Shown here one piece after another: positions 42,152-51,606 of a stretch of DNA of 64,000 bases. Position 1 is the stretch's first letter; each line of letters starts with the position of its first letter. Position numbers and translations under genes: made by a program. The DNA comes from an uncultured bacterium (GTDB taxonomy: Bacteria; Myxococcota_A; Polyangia; Polyangiales; Houyiibacteriaceae), in the NCBI GenBank assembly GCA_938024995.1, contig CALJDU010000010.1:81808-145807 (forward strand), in the 5' to 3' direction. Under the pieces are notes generated by a model that made no database searches, was not told where the DNA came from, and saw only the letters and a list, made by a program, of their open reading frames with translations.

Positions 42152-43699
42152 CTAGCTCTTCGGCGCGGGAACGATCGTGTCGAGGATCCGCGCGCTGGAG
42201 AGCACACCCGGCATTCCTGCGCCGGGGTGGGTGCCGGCGCCGACCAAGTAGAGGTTCTCCACGTCTTCGCTCTTGTTGTGCGGCCGGAAGTACGCGCTCT
42301 GCGTCAACGTTGGCTGGATCCCGAAAGCCGCGCCGCGGAACGAGAGGTAGTCGTCGACAAAGCCCTTCGGCGTGAGCGTGTGCGAGACCGTGAGCGACTC
42401 GCTCAGCCCTGGCATCATCGCGTCCTCGATGTACTTCATGATCGCCTGCCGGTAGGGCTCGGCTTGCGTCTCCCAGTCGACCCCGCTCTCGAGATGCGGA
42501 ACCGGCGAGAGCACGTAGAAGGCGTCGCAGCCATCCGGCGCGAGCGAAGGGTCGGTCGCGGTCGGTCGATGCAGGTAGAGGCTGAAGTCCTTCGCGAGCA
42601 CCTTGCGGTCGAAGATGTCGCGCAGGAGCCCGTGGTACCGCGGCCCGAGCAAGATCGAGTGGTGCGCGACGTTGTCGTATTTGCGGTTGGTACCGAAGTA
42701 CCAAACGAAGAGGCTCATCGAGTAGTCGGTCCGCTCGAGGCGCTTGTTGGTCCAGCGCTTGCGCGCCTCGGGCGGGACCAAGTGTCGATAGGTCCACGCG
42801 GAATCTGCGTTGCTGACGATCACGTCTGCGAACATGCGCTGCCCACCGCCGAGCTCGACGCCGATCGCCTTGCCATCGCGGACAATGATCTGACGCACCT
42901 CTTCGTTCTGCCGAACGGTCCCGCCGACGTCGTGGATCAGATCGACCATGCCGTTCACGAGCGCGCCGGTTCCGCCCATTGGAAAGTGCACGCCCCACTT
43001 GCGCTCGAGGAACGCGATCAAGGTGTAGATGCTGGTCGTGCTGAACGGGTTCCCGCCCACCAGGAGCGGATGAAAGCTCATCACCTGCCGAAGGCGCTCG
43101 TCCTTGAGGTATTTGGAGACCAAGCCGAACACGGTCCGGTAGCTCTCGAGCTTGATCATCGCGGGCGCGACCCTCGCCATGTCCGACGCCGACCCAAACG
43201 GAACGTGCGCGAGACGCGAGAAGCCCGTGTCAAAGATCTCTTCGCTCTTCTTCAGGAACGCGTCGTAGCCCGCGACGTCTTCGGGACGCATCGCGTGGAT
43301 CTGCTTTCGCATCTCGTCGCCGTCGCCCGTGTAGTCAAAGAGCGTCCCGTCATCGAAACGAATCCGGTAGAACGGAGTCACCGGTCGCATGTCGATGTCG
43401 TCTTCCATCCGGCGACCGCACATCTCCCAAAGCTCCTCGAAGAGGAAGGGCGCGGTCACGACGGTCGGGCCAGCGTCGAACGTGTAGCCATCGATCTTGT
43501 GAACGCGCGCTCGGCCGCCCGGCCGGTCGAGGCGATCCAACACGGTGACGCGGTAGCCGCGTGCCCCGAGACGAATCGCCGCCGCGAGCCCACCGAGACC
43601 TGCGCCGATCACGATCGCGTGGGGGGAGCGCTCGGAGAGCGGGACGGGTTCGCCCCGAAGGTTGAGCCGACCCTTTGGGAGCAACAAGTCGCTAAGCAT
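42152..43699 (-). CDS. CrtI-family FAD-dependent phytoene desaturase-like oxidase
   Basis: 515 residues. An FAD-binding GAGLGGLAAA at 32-41 opens a Rossmann fold, then RPGGRAR (about 60-66), the FAD-contact motif of CrtI. The C-terminal cofactor motif LVGAGTHPGAGMPGV near 485-499 is diagnostic of the CrtI/CrtN/CrtO family. It desaturates carotenoids or oxidises related isoprenoids. No other carotenoid gene is adjacent, so the substrate (phytoene, neurosporene or another) is open. No signal peptide. Confidence 0.92.
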   Translation of the reverse strand: MLSDLLLPKGRLNLRGEPVPLSERSPHAIVIGAGLGGLAAAIRLGARGYRVTVLDRLDRPGGRARVHKIDGYTFDAGPTVVTAPFLFEELWEMCGRRMEDDIDMRPVTPFYRIRFDDGTLFDYTGDGDEMRKQIHAMRPEDVAGYDAFLKKSEEIFDTGFSRLAHVPFGSASDMARVAPAMIKLESYRTVFGLVSKYLKDERLRQVMSFHPLLVGGNPFSTTSIYTLIAFLERKWGVHFPMGGTGALVNGMVDLIHDVGGTVRQNEEVRQIIVRDGKAIGVELGGGQRMFADVIVSNADSAWTYRHLVPPEARKRWTNKRLERTDYSMSLFVWYFGTNRKYDNVAHHSILLGPRYHGLLRDIFDRKVLAKDFSLYLHRPTATDPSLAPDGCDAFYVLSPVPHLESGVDWETQAEPYRQAIMKYIEDAMMPGLSESLTVSHTLTPKGFVDDYLSFRGAAFGIQPTLTQSAYFRPHNKSEDVENLYLVGAGTHPGAGMPGVLSSARILDTIVPAPKS

Positions 43700-43870
43700 G
43701 GGACGGAACTAGAGCGAGTTGCGCGATCGGACAAGAAACGACTGCAAGTTGGACACATTTTTGGGGTGACGGCGCCTCAACACCCGCACCGCAACTCCAG
43801 ACCAAAGGGCTGAATAACGACACGCTTCTTTGGCCCCCGCGTGCCGACCCGGGTAAGGTTCGGTTGCCTC

Positions 43871-45550
43871 ATGCGCCTGACAGACAGCGAGACATGGGCC
43901 ACCGGAGCCGGCGTTTTCGTCGTGCTCGCAGTGGTCGGGACCTGGGGCGTCACCGCGGGTTGGGGCATCTACGGCCCGCTCCTGGTCGCGGCGGGCGCCA
44001 TCGCCGGTGGCGCTATCGCGCTGCGCGGCTTCAAAGGTGGAAAGCTCGACGAGATCACGCGAGCCGCGCGCGATCTCGCGGAGGGACGCCCGCTTCGTCT
44101 CGTCGAGACGGATGGCGACTTCGCGCTCCGCGACGCCTTTGGTGAACTGGAGACCTCGATTCAAGAGCAGCGCAAGGAGCTCGACGGGCGACCGACGCAG
44201 AAGGAGCTCGACCTCCTCCAGGCGGAGTTCGACCGCGCCAATACGCACCTCGAGCGCGTGCTCAGCGAGATGGGGGAAGCCGAGAAGGTCATGACGACCA
44301 ACATCTCGTTCCTCACCAATGGCATCGCCGACCAGATGGTCGCGGTGGAGCAGACGACGACCTCGGTCACCGAGATGTCGGACGCCTTGGAGGGCTTCTC
44401 GCGTCACGTCGAGGCGCTCGCCTCCAGCGCAGAAGAGAGCAGCTCGAGCATCCTTGAGATGACCGCGACCAACGATGAGGTTGCCGAGAACATGGCCAAC
44501 CTCGCGTCCAGCGTACGAGAGACGGTCAGCTCGATCGAAGAGATGGCCTACTCAATCAAAGAGGTCGCGCGAAACGTCGACGCGCTCTCGCTCACCGCGG
44601 AAGAGACCAGCTCGTCGATGAACGAGATGGACGTCTCGATCGACCAGGTGCAGTCCAACGCCAACGAGACCGCGCGCTTGACCGATGAGGTCGCGACCGA
44701 CGCGGAACAAGGCGCTGAATCGATCCTCTCGATTACGCTTGAGATCGACAAGATCAAGGAGACGTCCTCTGCGGCGGCGGCGGTCATCTCCAACCTGGGC
44801 GGTCGCATCGAAGCGATCGGTGACATCCTGAATGTCATCGACGATGTCGCGGAGCAGACCAACCTGCTCGCGCTCAACGCCGCCATCATCGCGGCCCAGG
44901 CAGGTGAGCACGGCAAGGGCTTCGCGGTTGTCGCGGACGAAATCAAGGATCTCGCGGAACGCGCTGGCGCGTCGACCAAGGAGATCGCCGAGCTCATCAA
45001 GACGATTCAGCAAGAGTCCAAGAACGCCATCGCGGCGGTGGAGCGGGGCGCGAGCACGGTCGACAGCGGTGTTCGGGTCAGCGCCGAAGCCGAGCGCGCG
45101 CTCCGCAAGATCCTCGACTCGTCAAAGCAGTCGACGCACATGGTCCGCGCCATCGCGCGCGCCACCGTCGAGCAGGCGCGGGGCTCGAAGCAGGTCACCG
45201 ACGCGATCGGGCGTATCGCGGAGACGGTCCAGCAGATCGCGGCCGCCACCGCCGAGCAGGCGCGCGGCTCTGACCTCATCATGAAGAGCGCCGAGAAGAT
45301 GCGCCTCATCACGCAGCACGTGGAGCGCAGCAGCCAAGAGCAGGCGCGCGGCGGTCGCCAGATCAGCCAGGCCATCGAGACGATCTCGACCATGGTCAAC
45401 CACCTTCACCAGTCGCACCAAGCGCAGGCGAAGGGGTCGCAGCTCACGCTCAAGGCCGCCGGCCGCATCTCGGAGCTCACGCGCGAGTACGAGTCCCAGG
45501 TCGAGGTGATGTCCGACGTCGCCGAGCGCCTGCGGAAGCTCCGCGCGTAG
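43871..45550 (+). CDS. Methyl-accepting chemotaxis protein without periplasmic domain
   Basis: 559 residues from an ATG at 43871. Two adjacent membrane helices (about 10-50, [16 protein letters not shown] then [16 protein letters not shown]) leave no room for a ligand domain. The rest is a long signalling coiled coil with repeated TSSSMNEM/SSSIxEM motifs, the hairpin tip around [19 protein letters not shown] (about 330-350) and [20 protein letters not shown]. It continues with a second helix pair in which [16 protein letters not shown] and EQARGGRQ are repeated. It relays signals to CheA. The lack of a sensor domain suggests it senses through the membrane, cytoplasm or partner proteins. Confidence 0.93.
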   Translation: MRLTDSETWATGAGVFVVLAVVGTWGVTAGWGIYGPLLVAAGAIAGGAIALRGFKGGKLDEITRAARDLAEGRPLRLVETDGDFALRDAFGELETSIQEQRKELDGRPTQKELDLLQAEFDRANTHLERVLSEMGEAEKVMTTNISFLTNGIADQMVAVEQTTTSVTEMSDALEGFSRHVEALASSAEESSSSILEMTATNDEVAENMANLASSVRETVSSIEEMAYSIKEVARNVDALSLTAEETSSSMNEMDVSIDQVQSNANETARLTDEVATDAEQGAESILSITLEIDKIKETSSAAAAVISNLGGRIEAIGDILNVIDDVAEQTNLLALNAAIIAAQAGEHGKGFAVVADEIKDLAERAGASTKEIAELIKTIQQESKNAIAAVERGASTVDSGVRVSAEAERALRKILDSSKQSTHMVRAIARATVEQARGSKQVTDAIGRIAETVQQIAAATAEQARGSDLIMKSAEKMRLITQHVERSSQEQARGGRQISQAIETISTMVNHLHQSHQAQAKGSQLTLKAAGRISELTREYESQVEVMSDVAERLRKLRA

Positions 45551-45571
45551 CTTCACGCGCGCGAGACAACG

Positions 45572-46399
45572 CTACTGGTCCGGGACGTCGTAGGGCGGGT
45601 ACTGCGGCACGTCGGTCGGGATCGGCCACTGCTCTCCCCAGAGGCTCGCGCCGCCATCGATGTAGACGGTCTGCCCCGTGATGAAATCCGCATAGCGCGA
45701 CAAGAGGTAGGAGCACAGGTGGCTCACTTCTTCTGGCGCGCCGAGCCGCTTGCACGGGTTCGCGCCTCGCGCCGTCTCCAAGAGCTCGGGGGGATACTGC
45801 TTGGTCCCGCTCGTCACGATGACGCCGGGCGCGACCGCGTTCACGCGTACGCCGAACTGGCTCCACTCGACCGCGAGGGTCTTGGTCAGGTTCTCGACGC
45901 CAGACCGCGCGGCCCCGGTGTGGGCCATGCCAGGGAAGCCACGCGCGATCTGCGCGATGATGTTGAGAATGCGCCCGCGCTTCTGCGGAATGAAGCACTT
46001 GTTGGCGACCGCGTGGGTCATGTTGAAGGTGCCGAGCAGGTTGTTGCGAACGACCGCTTCAAAGCCCTTGGGTGAGATGTGCTGCGCGGGTGACGGAAAC
46101 TGGCCGCCCGCGTTGTTCACCAAGATGTCGACCTGGCCGTAGTGCGCAGCCACGTCGTCGACGTAGCGCGCGATCGCGTCGGCCTGGCGAATGTCGCAGC
46201 TCGCGATGAAGCACTCGATGCCCTCGTCCGCGAACTTCTTTTGCGCTTCTTTGAGCGGTTCTTCGCGGCGCCCACAGATCGCGAGCTTCGCGCCGAGCCG
46301 TCCCAGCTCGGTCCCGAGAAGAAAACCGATCCCGGTGCCGCCGCCGGTGATGATCGCGACCTCGTCCTTGAAGAGGCCGTCGCAAAAGAGCTGATCCAT
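45572..46399 (-). CDS. SDR-family trans-2-enoyl-CoA reductase-like protein
   Basis: 275 residues from an ATG at 46399. NADP-binding TGGGTGIG (18-25), NNAG (95-98) and the C-terminal cofactor-closing region are typical SDR. The catalytic Tyr-x3-Lys is replaced by Thr161/Arg165 in HTGAARSGVENLTK; the same change (Ser-Gly-Ala-Ala-Arg) is what I remember of mammalian PECR, the peroxisomal trans-2-enoyl-CoA reductase, and close DECR relatives. It likely reduces enoyl-CoA double bonds in fatty acid metabolism. No signal peptide. Confidence 0.87.
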   Translation of the reverse strand: MDQLFCDGLFKDEVAIITGGGTGIGFLLGTELGRLGAKLAICGRREEPLKEAQKKFADEGIECFIASCDIRQADAIARYVDDVAAHYGQVDILVNNAGGQFPSPAQHISPKGFEAVVRNNLLGTFNMTHAVANKCFIPQKRGRILNIIAQIARGFPGMAHTGAARSGVENLTKTLAVEWSQFGVRVNAVAPGVIVTSGTKQYPPELLETARGANPCKRLGAPEEVSHLCSYLLSRYADFITGQTVYIDGGASLWGEQWPIPTDVPQYPPYDVPDQ

Positions 46400-46441
46400 A
46401 GGTCGGTTGGTATCACGGACGGCGCTGGTATGCTGCGCGCG

Positions 46442-46780
46442 ATGGCGGATGCCGAGAAGACCGAAGACGCGGACGGCGAGGCCGTCGAAGCGAGCCGTGA
46501 AACCGATGCGCCTACTGCGGACGCTGAAGAGGTCGCCCTTCCCGGCGAAGGCACCGAGGACGGCGAGAAGCTCCGTCGCGCGCAGCAAGCCTTCGACGCC
46601 GGGGACTACAAGACGACCCGCGCGCTCTGCCGCGAGATCGCGGAGGCACGCGACGGCGATGTGGCGCGACACGCTCACCGGCTCATGACCGCGACCGCGA
46701 TCGATCCCGTTCAGGTCGCGATCTTGGTGAGCTGTCTGTTGTTCTTCATGTTCGTCAGCTGGAAGTACGTGCTCTCATGA
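46442..46780 (+). CDS. Small tail-anchored acidic membrane protein
   Basis: 112 residues from an ATG at 46442 (an ATG at 46430 is possible). The N-terminal 45 residues are acidic and disordered (DADGEAVEASRETD). A helical hairpin (LRRAQQAFDAGDYKTTRALC) resembles one TPR repeat. A C-terminal hydrophobic helix (VAILVSCLLFFMFVSW) ends 4 residues before the stop, a tail anchor. Its stop overlaps the next lipoprotein start (ATGA), so the two are co-translated. Function unknown. Confidence 0.7.
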   Translation: MADAEKTEDADGEAVEASRETDAPTADAEEVALPGEGTEDGEKLRRAQQAFDAGDYKTTRALCREIAEARDGDVARHAHRLMTATAIDPVQVAILVSCLLFFMFVSWKYVLS

Positions 46781-47361
46781 AACGCCTCTCGTCCTTCGCC
46801 GCCCTCCTCGCGCTCCTCAGCATGGGATGCGGCGCATCGCAGACGGGACCACGCGAAGACAGCGACCGGCTCAACCCCGCCCGTCTCTATCCGCTCCACC
46901 TCGACAACGTCTGGTCCTACGACATCGACACCGGCACCGGCGACCCTCCCGTGCTCGGGATCACGAGGGTGGTCGCAGCGCGTGACCCGCTCTTCGAGGT
47001 CAGCGCGAACCGGAGCGACCCCGTCGTCTACGAAGTTCGGCCGGAGGGCATCTACAAGCCCGGCTCCGGAACGTGGCTCTTGCGCGCTCCGATCCGGGTC
47101 GGCTCTGAGTGGCCCACGACTTCAGGGATGACCGCGCGGGTCGAGTCGATCACCGAGTCGGTCGAGACGCCGGCGGGGAACTTCGAGAACTGCGTGCGCG
47201 TCGAGGAGAGCGGGGGCGAGGTCCGGCGACGTATCCGCACGGTTTACTGCACTGACGTTGGGCCGGTGCTCGTTCGCTCCGCGATGCAAGCGCAGCTGAC
47301 GGGGATGACCGCGAACGTGACGGCCTTGTTGCGCGGGCACTCGCTCGCGCCGACGAACTAA
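46777..47361 (+). CDS. Lipoprotein, DUF-like single beta domain
   Basis: 194 residues. Lipobox SMGC, Cys18. The mature part is a compact beta domain: YPLHLDNVWSYDIDTGTG, then VVYEVRPEGIYKPGSG, and RIRTVYCTDVGPVLVRS with two cysteines likely bridged. This layout (LDNVWSY ... VYCTDVGPV) is common in secreted Myxococcota proteins annotated only as hypothetical. It overlaps the upstream tail-anchored gene by 4 bases. Probably periplasmic or outer-membrane attached. Confidence 0.7.
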   Translation: MKRLSSFAALLALLSMGCGASQTGPREDSDRLNPARLYPLHLDNVWSYDIDTGTGDPPVLGITRVVAARDPLFEVSANRSDPVVYEVRPEGIYKPGSGTWLLRAPIRVGSEWPTTSGMTARVESITESVETPAGNFENCVRVEESGGEVRRRIRTVYCTDVGPVLVRSAMQAQLTGMTANVTALLRGHSLAPTN

Positions 47362-47406
47362 CTCGCGCCGAACGAACTCGCGCGCCGACGATCTCGCGCG
47401 GAGCGT

Positions 47407-48207
47407 TCAGACGCCACGCGCGACCTTGAGCAGCTCGATCATCGCCTGACGCGCGTCGTCGGGGGTACTGATCGGTTTTGGAAACGCGATCCGAACCCGC
47501 GCTCGCTCACCCGGCACGCGCATATCAAAGCCGTAACGATCACACGAGATCATGGTGGCCTCTTCGCAGCTGAGCTTCTGGGCAAAGCAGCGCGCATAGA
47601 GCACCAGCGCGTCCGCGTGGTCTTCGTTCATGTGCTCGACGATGCCGTGCGCATGCGGCGCGATCGGGTCCTTCTCAGCGGCGCGAAAGTCATCGGCGGA
47701 GACCCAGGACATGCGCCCGAAGCCGCCCACGTAGCGGACGTCCGCGACGCGGAGCCGATAGAAGGCAAAGTCTGCGAAGTCGACGTACATCGCGGCGTCC
47801 GGGTTCTGCTCCAAGTAGACGGCGCGGACCGCTTTCGTTTTCTCGTCGAGCACGTTCTGCCGCGCGGCGCCGTGTTGCGGATCGCCCTCGGTCGCCTTCG
47901 GCCCGACCCGCGTGACCTCGCCGACCAGTGTGACGCGTCCGAGCGCGAGCGGGTTCTCGCTGACGTCACCTTCCGTGACCAGAAGCGACGCGCGGGCATC
48001 GCCGCGAAGGTTCTTGGTGTGCTCCGCGAGCGCGCTGATCAAGAAGACAGGGTCGCCATCGACCAAGGCGAACGTGACGACGGAACCAAACGGCGCCCCC
48101 GCGACCCCTCGCGCGTCTCCCCGCGACACTGTCGAGAGCGTCCCGGTGCGCCGCGCTTCCACCAAGGTCCGCGCGTACTCCGCGTGCGTCGGTCGCTTCG
48201 CGCTCAA
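47407..48207 (-). CDS. HugZ-like heme/flavin split-barrel protein
   Basis: 266 residues. The N-terminal half is a pyridoxamine-oxidase-like split barrel (FALVDGDPVFLISALAEHTKNL). The C-terminal half is a DUF2470 domain: AHGIVEHMNEDHADALVLY near 185-203 with the His-x2-Asp/Glu pattern, and MISCDRYGFDMRV. HugZ and similar proteins bind heme or flavin and act in iron release or redox; the His-rich DUF2470 helix is the expected heme side. No signal peptide. Next to the minus-strand SlyD gene. Confidence 0.87.
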   Translation of the reverse strand: MSAKRPTHAEYARTLVEARRTGTLSTVSRGDARGVAGAPFGSVVTFALVDGDPVFLISALAEHTKNLRGDARASLLVTEGDVSENPLALGRVTLVGEVTRVGPKATEGDPQHGAARQNVLDEKTKAVRAVYLEQNPDAAMYVDFADFAFYRLRVADVRYVGGFGRMSWVSADDFRAAEKDPIAPHAHGIVEHMNEDHADALVLYARCFAQKLSCEEATMISCDRYGFDMRVPGERARVRIAFPKPISTPDDARQAMIELLKVARGV

Positions 48208-48222
48208 CGTCGTCGCTCCGTG

Positions 48223-48723
48223 TCAGTGACCGTGGCCATGTCCGCCGTGTCCGTGTCCGTGACCATGCGAGAGCTCTTCTTCGGTCGCGGCGCGGACGGT
48301 CTCAATCGTGACGTCGAAGTGAAGCTCCACGCCGGACAAGGGGTGGTCCATCGACACCACGACCGTGGGCCCTTGCAGCTTCGTGATCCAGATCGGGACC
48401 ATCTGACCGTCGGGTGATCGGGTCCCAAACTGCATCCCCACTTTGAGATCCGCTTCTTTCGGGAACTCGCTCCGCGGGATCCGCTGAGGCTTGCGACCGC
48501 TCCCGCGTCCGTACCCTTTGTCGGGCGGGACGACGACCTGAAGCTGGTCCCCCACTTTCTTTCCAGCGAGCGCCTCTTCAAGACCCGGCACGATGTTGTG
48601 ATGGCCGTGAAGATACTCAAGCGGATCGTCCCCGCTCTTGTCGAGCTCCTTACCGGAGCTATCGGTGAGTACGTAGCGGAGCGTCACGACGTGGTCCGCA
48701 GAGATAGTGAGATCGTCGGTCAC
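48223..48723 (-). CDS. slyD: SlyD-type FKBP prolyl isomerase
   Basis: 166 residues from a GTG at 48723. FKBP/IF domain: DHVVTLRYVLTDSSGKELD, then DPLEYLHGHHNIVPGLEEAL (about 40-60) and GDQLQVVVPPDKGYG. The C-terminus is a His-Gly rich metal-binding tail (HGHGHGHGGHGHGH), as in nickel-handling SlyD. It folds proteins by proline isomerisation and buffers nickel for metalloenzymes such as hydrogenases. The start was chosen because upstream codons are not family-like. Confidence 0.93.
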   Translation of the reverse strand: MTDDLTISADHVVTLRYVLTDSSGKELDKSGDDPLEYLHGHHNIVPGLEEALAGKKVGDQLQVVVPPDKGYGRGSGRKPQRIPRSEFPKEADLKVGMQFGTRSPDGQMVPIWITKLQGPTVVVSMDHPLSGVELHFDVTIETVRAATEEELSHGHGHGHGGHGHGH

Positions 48724-48833
48724 CTGTCGTGTGTAGCACGAGCCCCCACCTGAACGCCGATCGGCCCCAAACCGGCTCTCGTTCCGCGACACGTTGAGCA
48801 CTTCGGCGAAGTAAGCAGAATCGCAATTACTTT
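48724..48833. other. Divergent intergenic region between SlyD and the response-regulator gene
   Basis: The whole gap runs 48724-49117 (394 bases). The first part has no recognisable signal apart from probable promoters; the rest consists of the two tandem hairpin repeats annotated separately and about 80 bases of unassigned sequence before the regulator gene. No small gene is supported. Confidence 0.4.
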
Positions 48834-49035
48834 GGGGGATTTTTCGATCCCCCTCTCTCCCTTCGGTCGATTCACCCCAAACGTTCGCTCCGCTCTGCTG
48901 CGCGCGAAGTGCGCGACGTCGCTTGCTCCTTTTCTGAGGGGATTTTTCGATCCCCTCTCGACGTCCCGTCGATTCACCCGAACGCTCTGCTGCACGCGAA
49001 GTGCGCGACGTTCCTCGACCGATCGCTTTGCTCCC
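48834..49035. repeat. Two tandem copies of the hairpin repeat element
   Basis: Unit A starts at 48834 and unit B at 48936, period about 102 bases. Each opens with a hairpin (GGGGGAT-ttttcg-ATCCCCC; GAGGGGAT-ttttcg-ATCCCCTC), then GTCGATTCACCC, then CGAAC and GCTCTGCTGC, CGCGAAGTGCGCGACGT and a GCTTTGCTCC-like end. A partial third copy lies inverted at 3201-3254. Non-coding, located in a divergent promoter region. Confidence 0.85.
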
Positions 49036-49117
49036 CCTCTCGTCGCGTCACTTGCTCATCAAACGCGGTGATTCTCTTGTTCAAGATCGCAAGAGGTAGG
49101 GCTATTCTCCTCAGCCG

Positions 49118-51556
49118 ATGACCCACACGGTCCTCCTCCTCGATGATGATGCTCAGTTTCGCGCGTTGGTCCGGCCAGCGCTCGAAGCGGTCGGGCTGCA
49201 AGTTGTCGAAGCCGCCAAGGGACGCGAAGCGACGAAGGCGCTTGAGAAGAACGCCATCCACATCATGATCGTGGACGGCTTACTGCCCGACACCAACGGG
49301 ATGAAGTGGATCGAGACCCAGCGCGGTCTCGGGAACGTGCTGCCGATCGTATTCGTGTCTGCGTTCTACAAGGACATGGCCTCGCACAAGCGGCTCACCG
49401 ACGAGTTCGGCGTCGCCGCGGTCATCCACAAGCCCGTCCAGCCACAAGATTTCGCCAGTCAGGTCTCGTTGGTCGCGCGAACCTCTGCGCCGCCGCCGGC
49501 GCCAGAGTCTGTCGCGCCTGCCCCGGCGCCGGCCGCGGTTCCCCCGCTCGGGTCACCGCTTCGGATGCCGCCCAGCGCACCGAAACGGCCTGCCGTCGCG
49601 GCGACCTTGCAGTCCATCCCCGCGTCACAACGACCGGTCACGACCCAAGAGATCGAGGAGCTCGACGACGGCGAGATCGAGATGCTGGAAGGCTCGATCA
49701 TCAGCGACCTCATCATGGAGGAGTCGCTCGCGATTCAGAACCCCGCGGCTCAACCCAAAGCGAAGCCGCAGCCCAAGCCACAGCCGAAGCCACAGCCGAA
49801 GCCACAGCCGCAGCCGACCGCGATGCCGAAGCCGGCGAGCCCGATGCAGACCCTGCGCCCCAGTCAGAAGGGTCCGACGAGCACCGAGGTCAAGCTCGCC
49901 GATGACGTCGAGTACGCGCGCGTCACGAGCGAGGTTCAGCTTCGTCAGCTTCGCGAGTCGTACCAGCAGGTGCTCCCGCAGGTCCTCGATCTCTTGCTCC
50001 GCGCCGTGACCCGCGCTCGGCAAGCCACGCCGAACTCCCCCAAGTTCCGCGAAGCGATCCGCCAAGCGCACGACGTTCACGGCACCTCCGGTTCGTACGG
50101 CTTTACCGAGATTAGCAACGCGGCCGGCGCGCTGGAAGGCGCGCTGCGCGACATCAACGCGGGCAAGGATGGTTGGGACCGGGTCGACGCGGCGATGGAG
50201 GTGCTTCAGCCGAACTCGCTCGATGTCACCGCGCCCGCCGAGCCGCAGCCCGCGGAGCGTCGCGCCAACCCGGCCGCCGTCCAAAAGGACTCCAAAGACA
50301 CGGACGACCTGGTCCGCTCGTCGCTCGCTCCCCCTCCGCGGCCCGGCTCTCGGTTGATGGGCGAGCGCGTCTTGGTCGTGGACGACGATGAGACCTTGGT
50401 CGACTTCGTCGCGAGCGCGCTGTCACGTGGGCTCTTTCAGGTCTCGAAGTGCACCAGCGCGGAATCGGCGATCGCCAGCGCTGGGGAAGGCGACATCGCC
50501 TTTGTCGGGGTTCCGTTCGGTACGCCCGACCAGTCCGCGACGGTCATCAAAGAGATGAAGCAAAACAACCCGCGCCTCTCGATCGCGGTGGTCGGGATGG
50601 ACGACCGCGCGAAGGTTCGGCTCAAGGCGAACCACGCGGGTGCAGAGCTCTTCCTCGCGCAGCCTCTCGAAGCAGAGATGGTCGAGCGCGCGGTCGCGCG
50701 ACTGATCGCGCCCACCGATGCGCTTCGCGTCGCGGTGCTGGCGACAGCGGGCTCGGGCGAAGTGTTCGCGAAGACGGTCAAGGACGCGGGCATCCACGTG
50801 ACCGTCCGTAAAGATCTCGAGTCGACCATCAGCGTCGCGCTCTCCGAGTTCCCCCACGTCATCGCGATCGCGGCGGGCTCCGCGGGCGTCGATGCGTGCC
50901 GCGTCCTCACCTCCGGGATCCTCGAAGACACCGCTGTGTTGGTCCTCGGTGGCGTCGACCGTCAGCACGCCTTCGCCGCGGGCGCGACCGATGTCTTCGC
51001 GTCGCGTCAGGCCTGGCTCGAGATGACCTGCTCACACGGAATGCGCGTGCGTCGCCGTCGCGCTCGTGGAGCGACGGACCCACGCACTCAGCTCGCCGCG
51101 CGCGCGGCGTTGACCGCGCAGCTCGAAGCGCGACTCGCGGAGGCCAAGCGGCATGAGCGCGTCTTCACGACCGTCGCGATTGAGATCGACGGCTTCCAAC
51201 ACATGCGCGACACCTACGGCGAGCTCTCGGCGAACCGCGTGGTCGCCGGACTCGGACGATTGATCGGCGCGCGCTTCCGCGCGGAAGATCTCCGCGGTCA
51301 CTTTGAGAACATCTTCATGCTCGGGTTCGCCGGGTACGATGGTGCATCGATCGCCCCCGCGCTTCAGCGCCTCCAAGACGAATTCGGCACGCTGGTTTTT
51401 CGCTCATCCCTGGGGAGCTTCCGGTCGTCGTTCAGCGCTGGCATCGCGAGCTTCCCCGAGGCGGGGACCTCGCTGAAAGAGCTCATCGCGAAAACCGAAT
51501 CGCGCTTGGACACCACGGCCGCCGCGACTCACGCGCTCGTGTGGCGCGACGCGTAA
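49118..51556 (+). CDS. Multi-domain response regulator: REC, HPt, two REC-like and degenerate GGDEF
   Basis: 812 residues. REC1 (1-125) has DDD at 9-11 and phospho-Asp53 in IVDGLLPD. A Pro/Lys/Gln linker with KPQP repeats (about 213-233) leads to an HPt domain with QAHDVHGTSGSYGF, phospho-His318. REC2 starts ERVLVVDDDE near 415, but the Asp position reads FVGVPF, so it cannot be phosphorylated. A third REC-like fold (about 530-620) also lacks Asp. The C-terminal domain is GGDEF-like (VAIEIDGFQHMRDTYGE) but the signature is GHFEN, so it is catalytically dead. Likely a phosphorelay integrator or scaffold, not a cyclic-di-GMP maker. Confidence 0.85.
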   Translation: MTHTVLLLDDDAQFRALVRPALEAVGLQVVEAAKGREATKALEKNAIHIMIVDGLLPDTNGMKWIETQRGLGNVLPIVFVSAFYKDMASHKRLTDEFGVAAVIHKPVQPQDFASQVSLVARTSAPPPAPESVAPAPAPAAVPPLGSPLRMPPSAPKRPAVAATLQSIPASQRPVTTQEIEELDDGEIEMLEGSIISDLIMEESLAIQNPAAQPKAKPQPKPQPKPQPKPQPQPTAMPKPASPMQTLRPSQKGPTSTEVKLADDVEYARVTSEVQLRQLRESYQQVLPQVLDLLLRAVTRARQATPNSPKFREAIRQAHDVHGTSGSYGFTEISNAAGALEGALRDINAGKDGWDRVDAAMEVLQPNSLDVTAPAEPQPAERRANPAAVQKDSKDTDDLVRSSLAPPPRPGSRLMGERVLVVDDDETLVDFVASALSRGLFQVSKCTSAESAIASAGEGDIAFVGVPFGTPDQSATVIKEMKQNNPRLSIAVVGMDDRAKVRLKANHAGAELFLAQPLEAEMVERAVARLIAPTDALRVAVLATAGSGEVFAKTVKDAGIHVTVRKDLESTISVALSEFPHVIAIAAGSAGVDACRVLTSGILEDTAVLVLGGVDRQHAFAAGATDVFASRQAWLEMTCSHGMRVRRRRARGATDPRTQLAARAALTAQLEARLAEAKRHERVFTTVAIEIDGFQHMRDTYGELSANRVVAGLGRLIGARFRAEDLRGHFENIFMLGFAGYDGASIAPALQRLQDEFGTLVFRSSLGSFRSSFSAGIASFPEAGTSLKELIAKTESRLDTTAAATHALVWRDA

Positions 51557-51561
51557 TTCCT

Positions 51562-51606
51562 GGGAGGGTCTGTCCGCCCTCCCTCCAAACAAGTAAATGG
51601 TTTGGA
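51562..51606. terminator. Two adjacent perfect hairpins after the response-regulator gene
   Basis: GGGAGGG/CCCTCCC (51562-51583) and TCCAAAC/GTTTGGA (51584-51606) follow the stop at 51556 directly. Each has a 7-bp perfect stem. A terminator or mRNA-end structure is likely, though without a T-tract. Confidence 0.6.
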
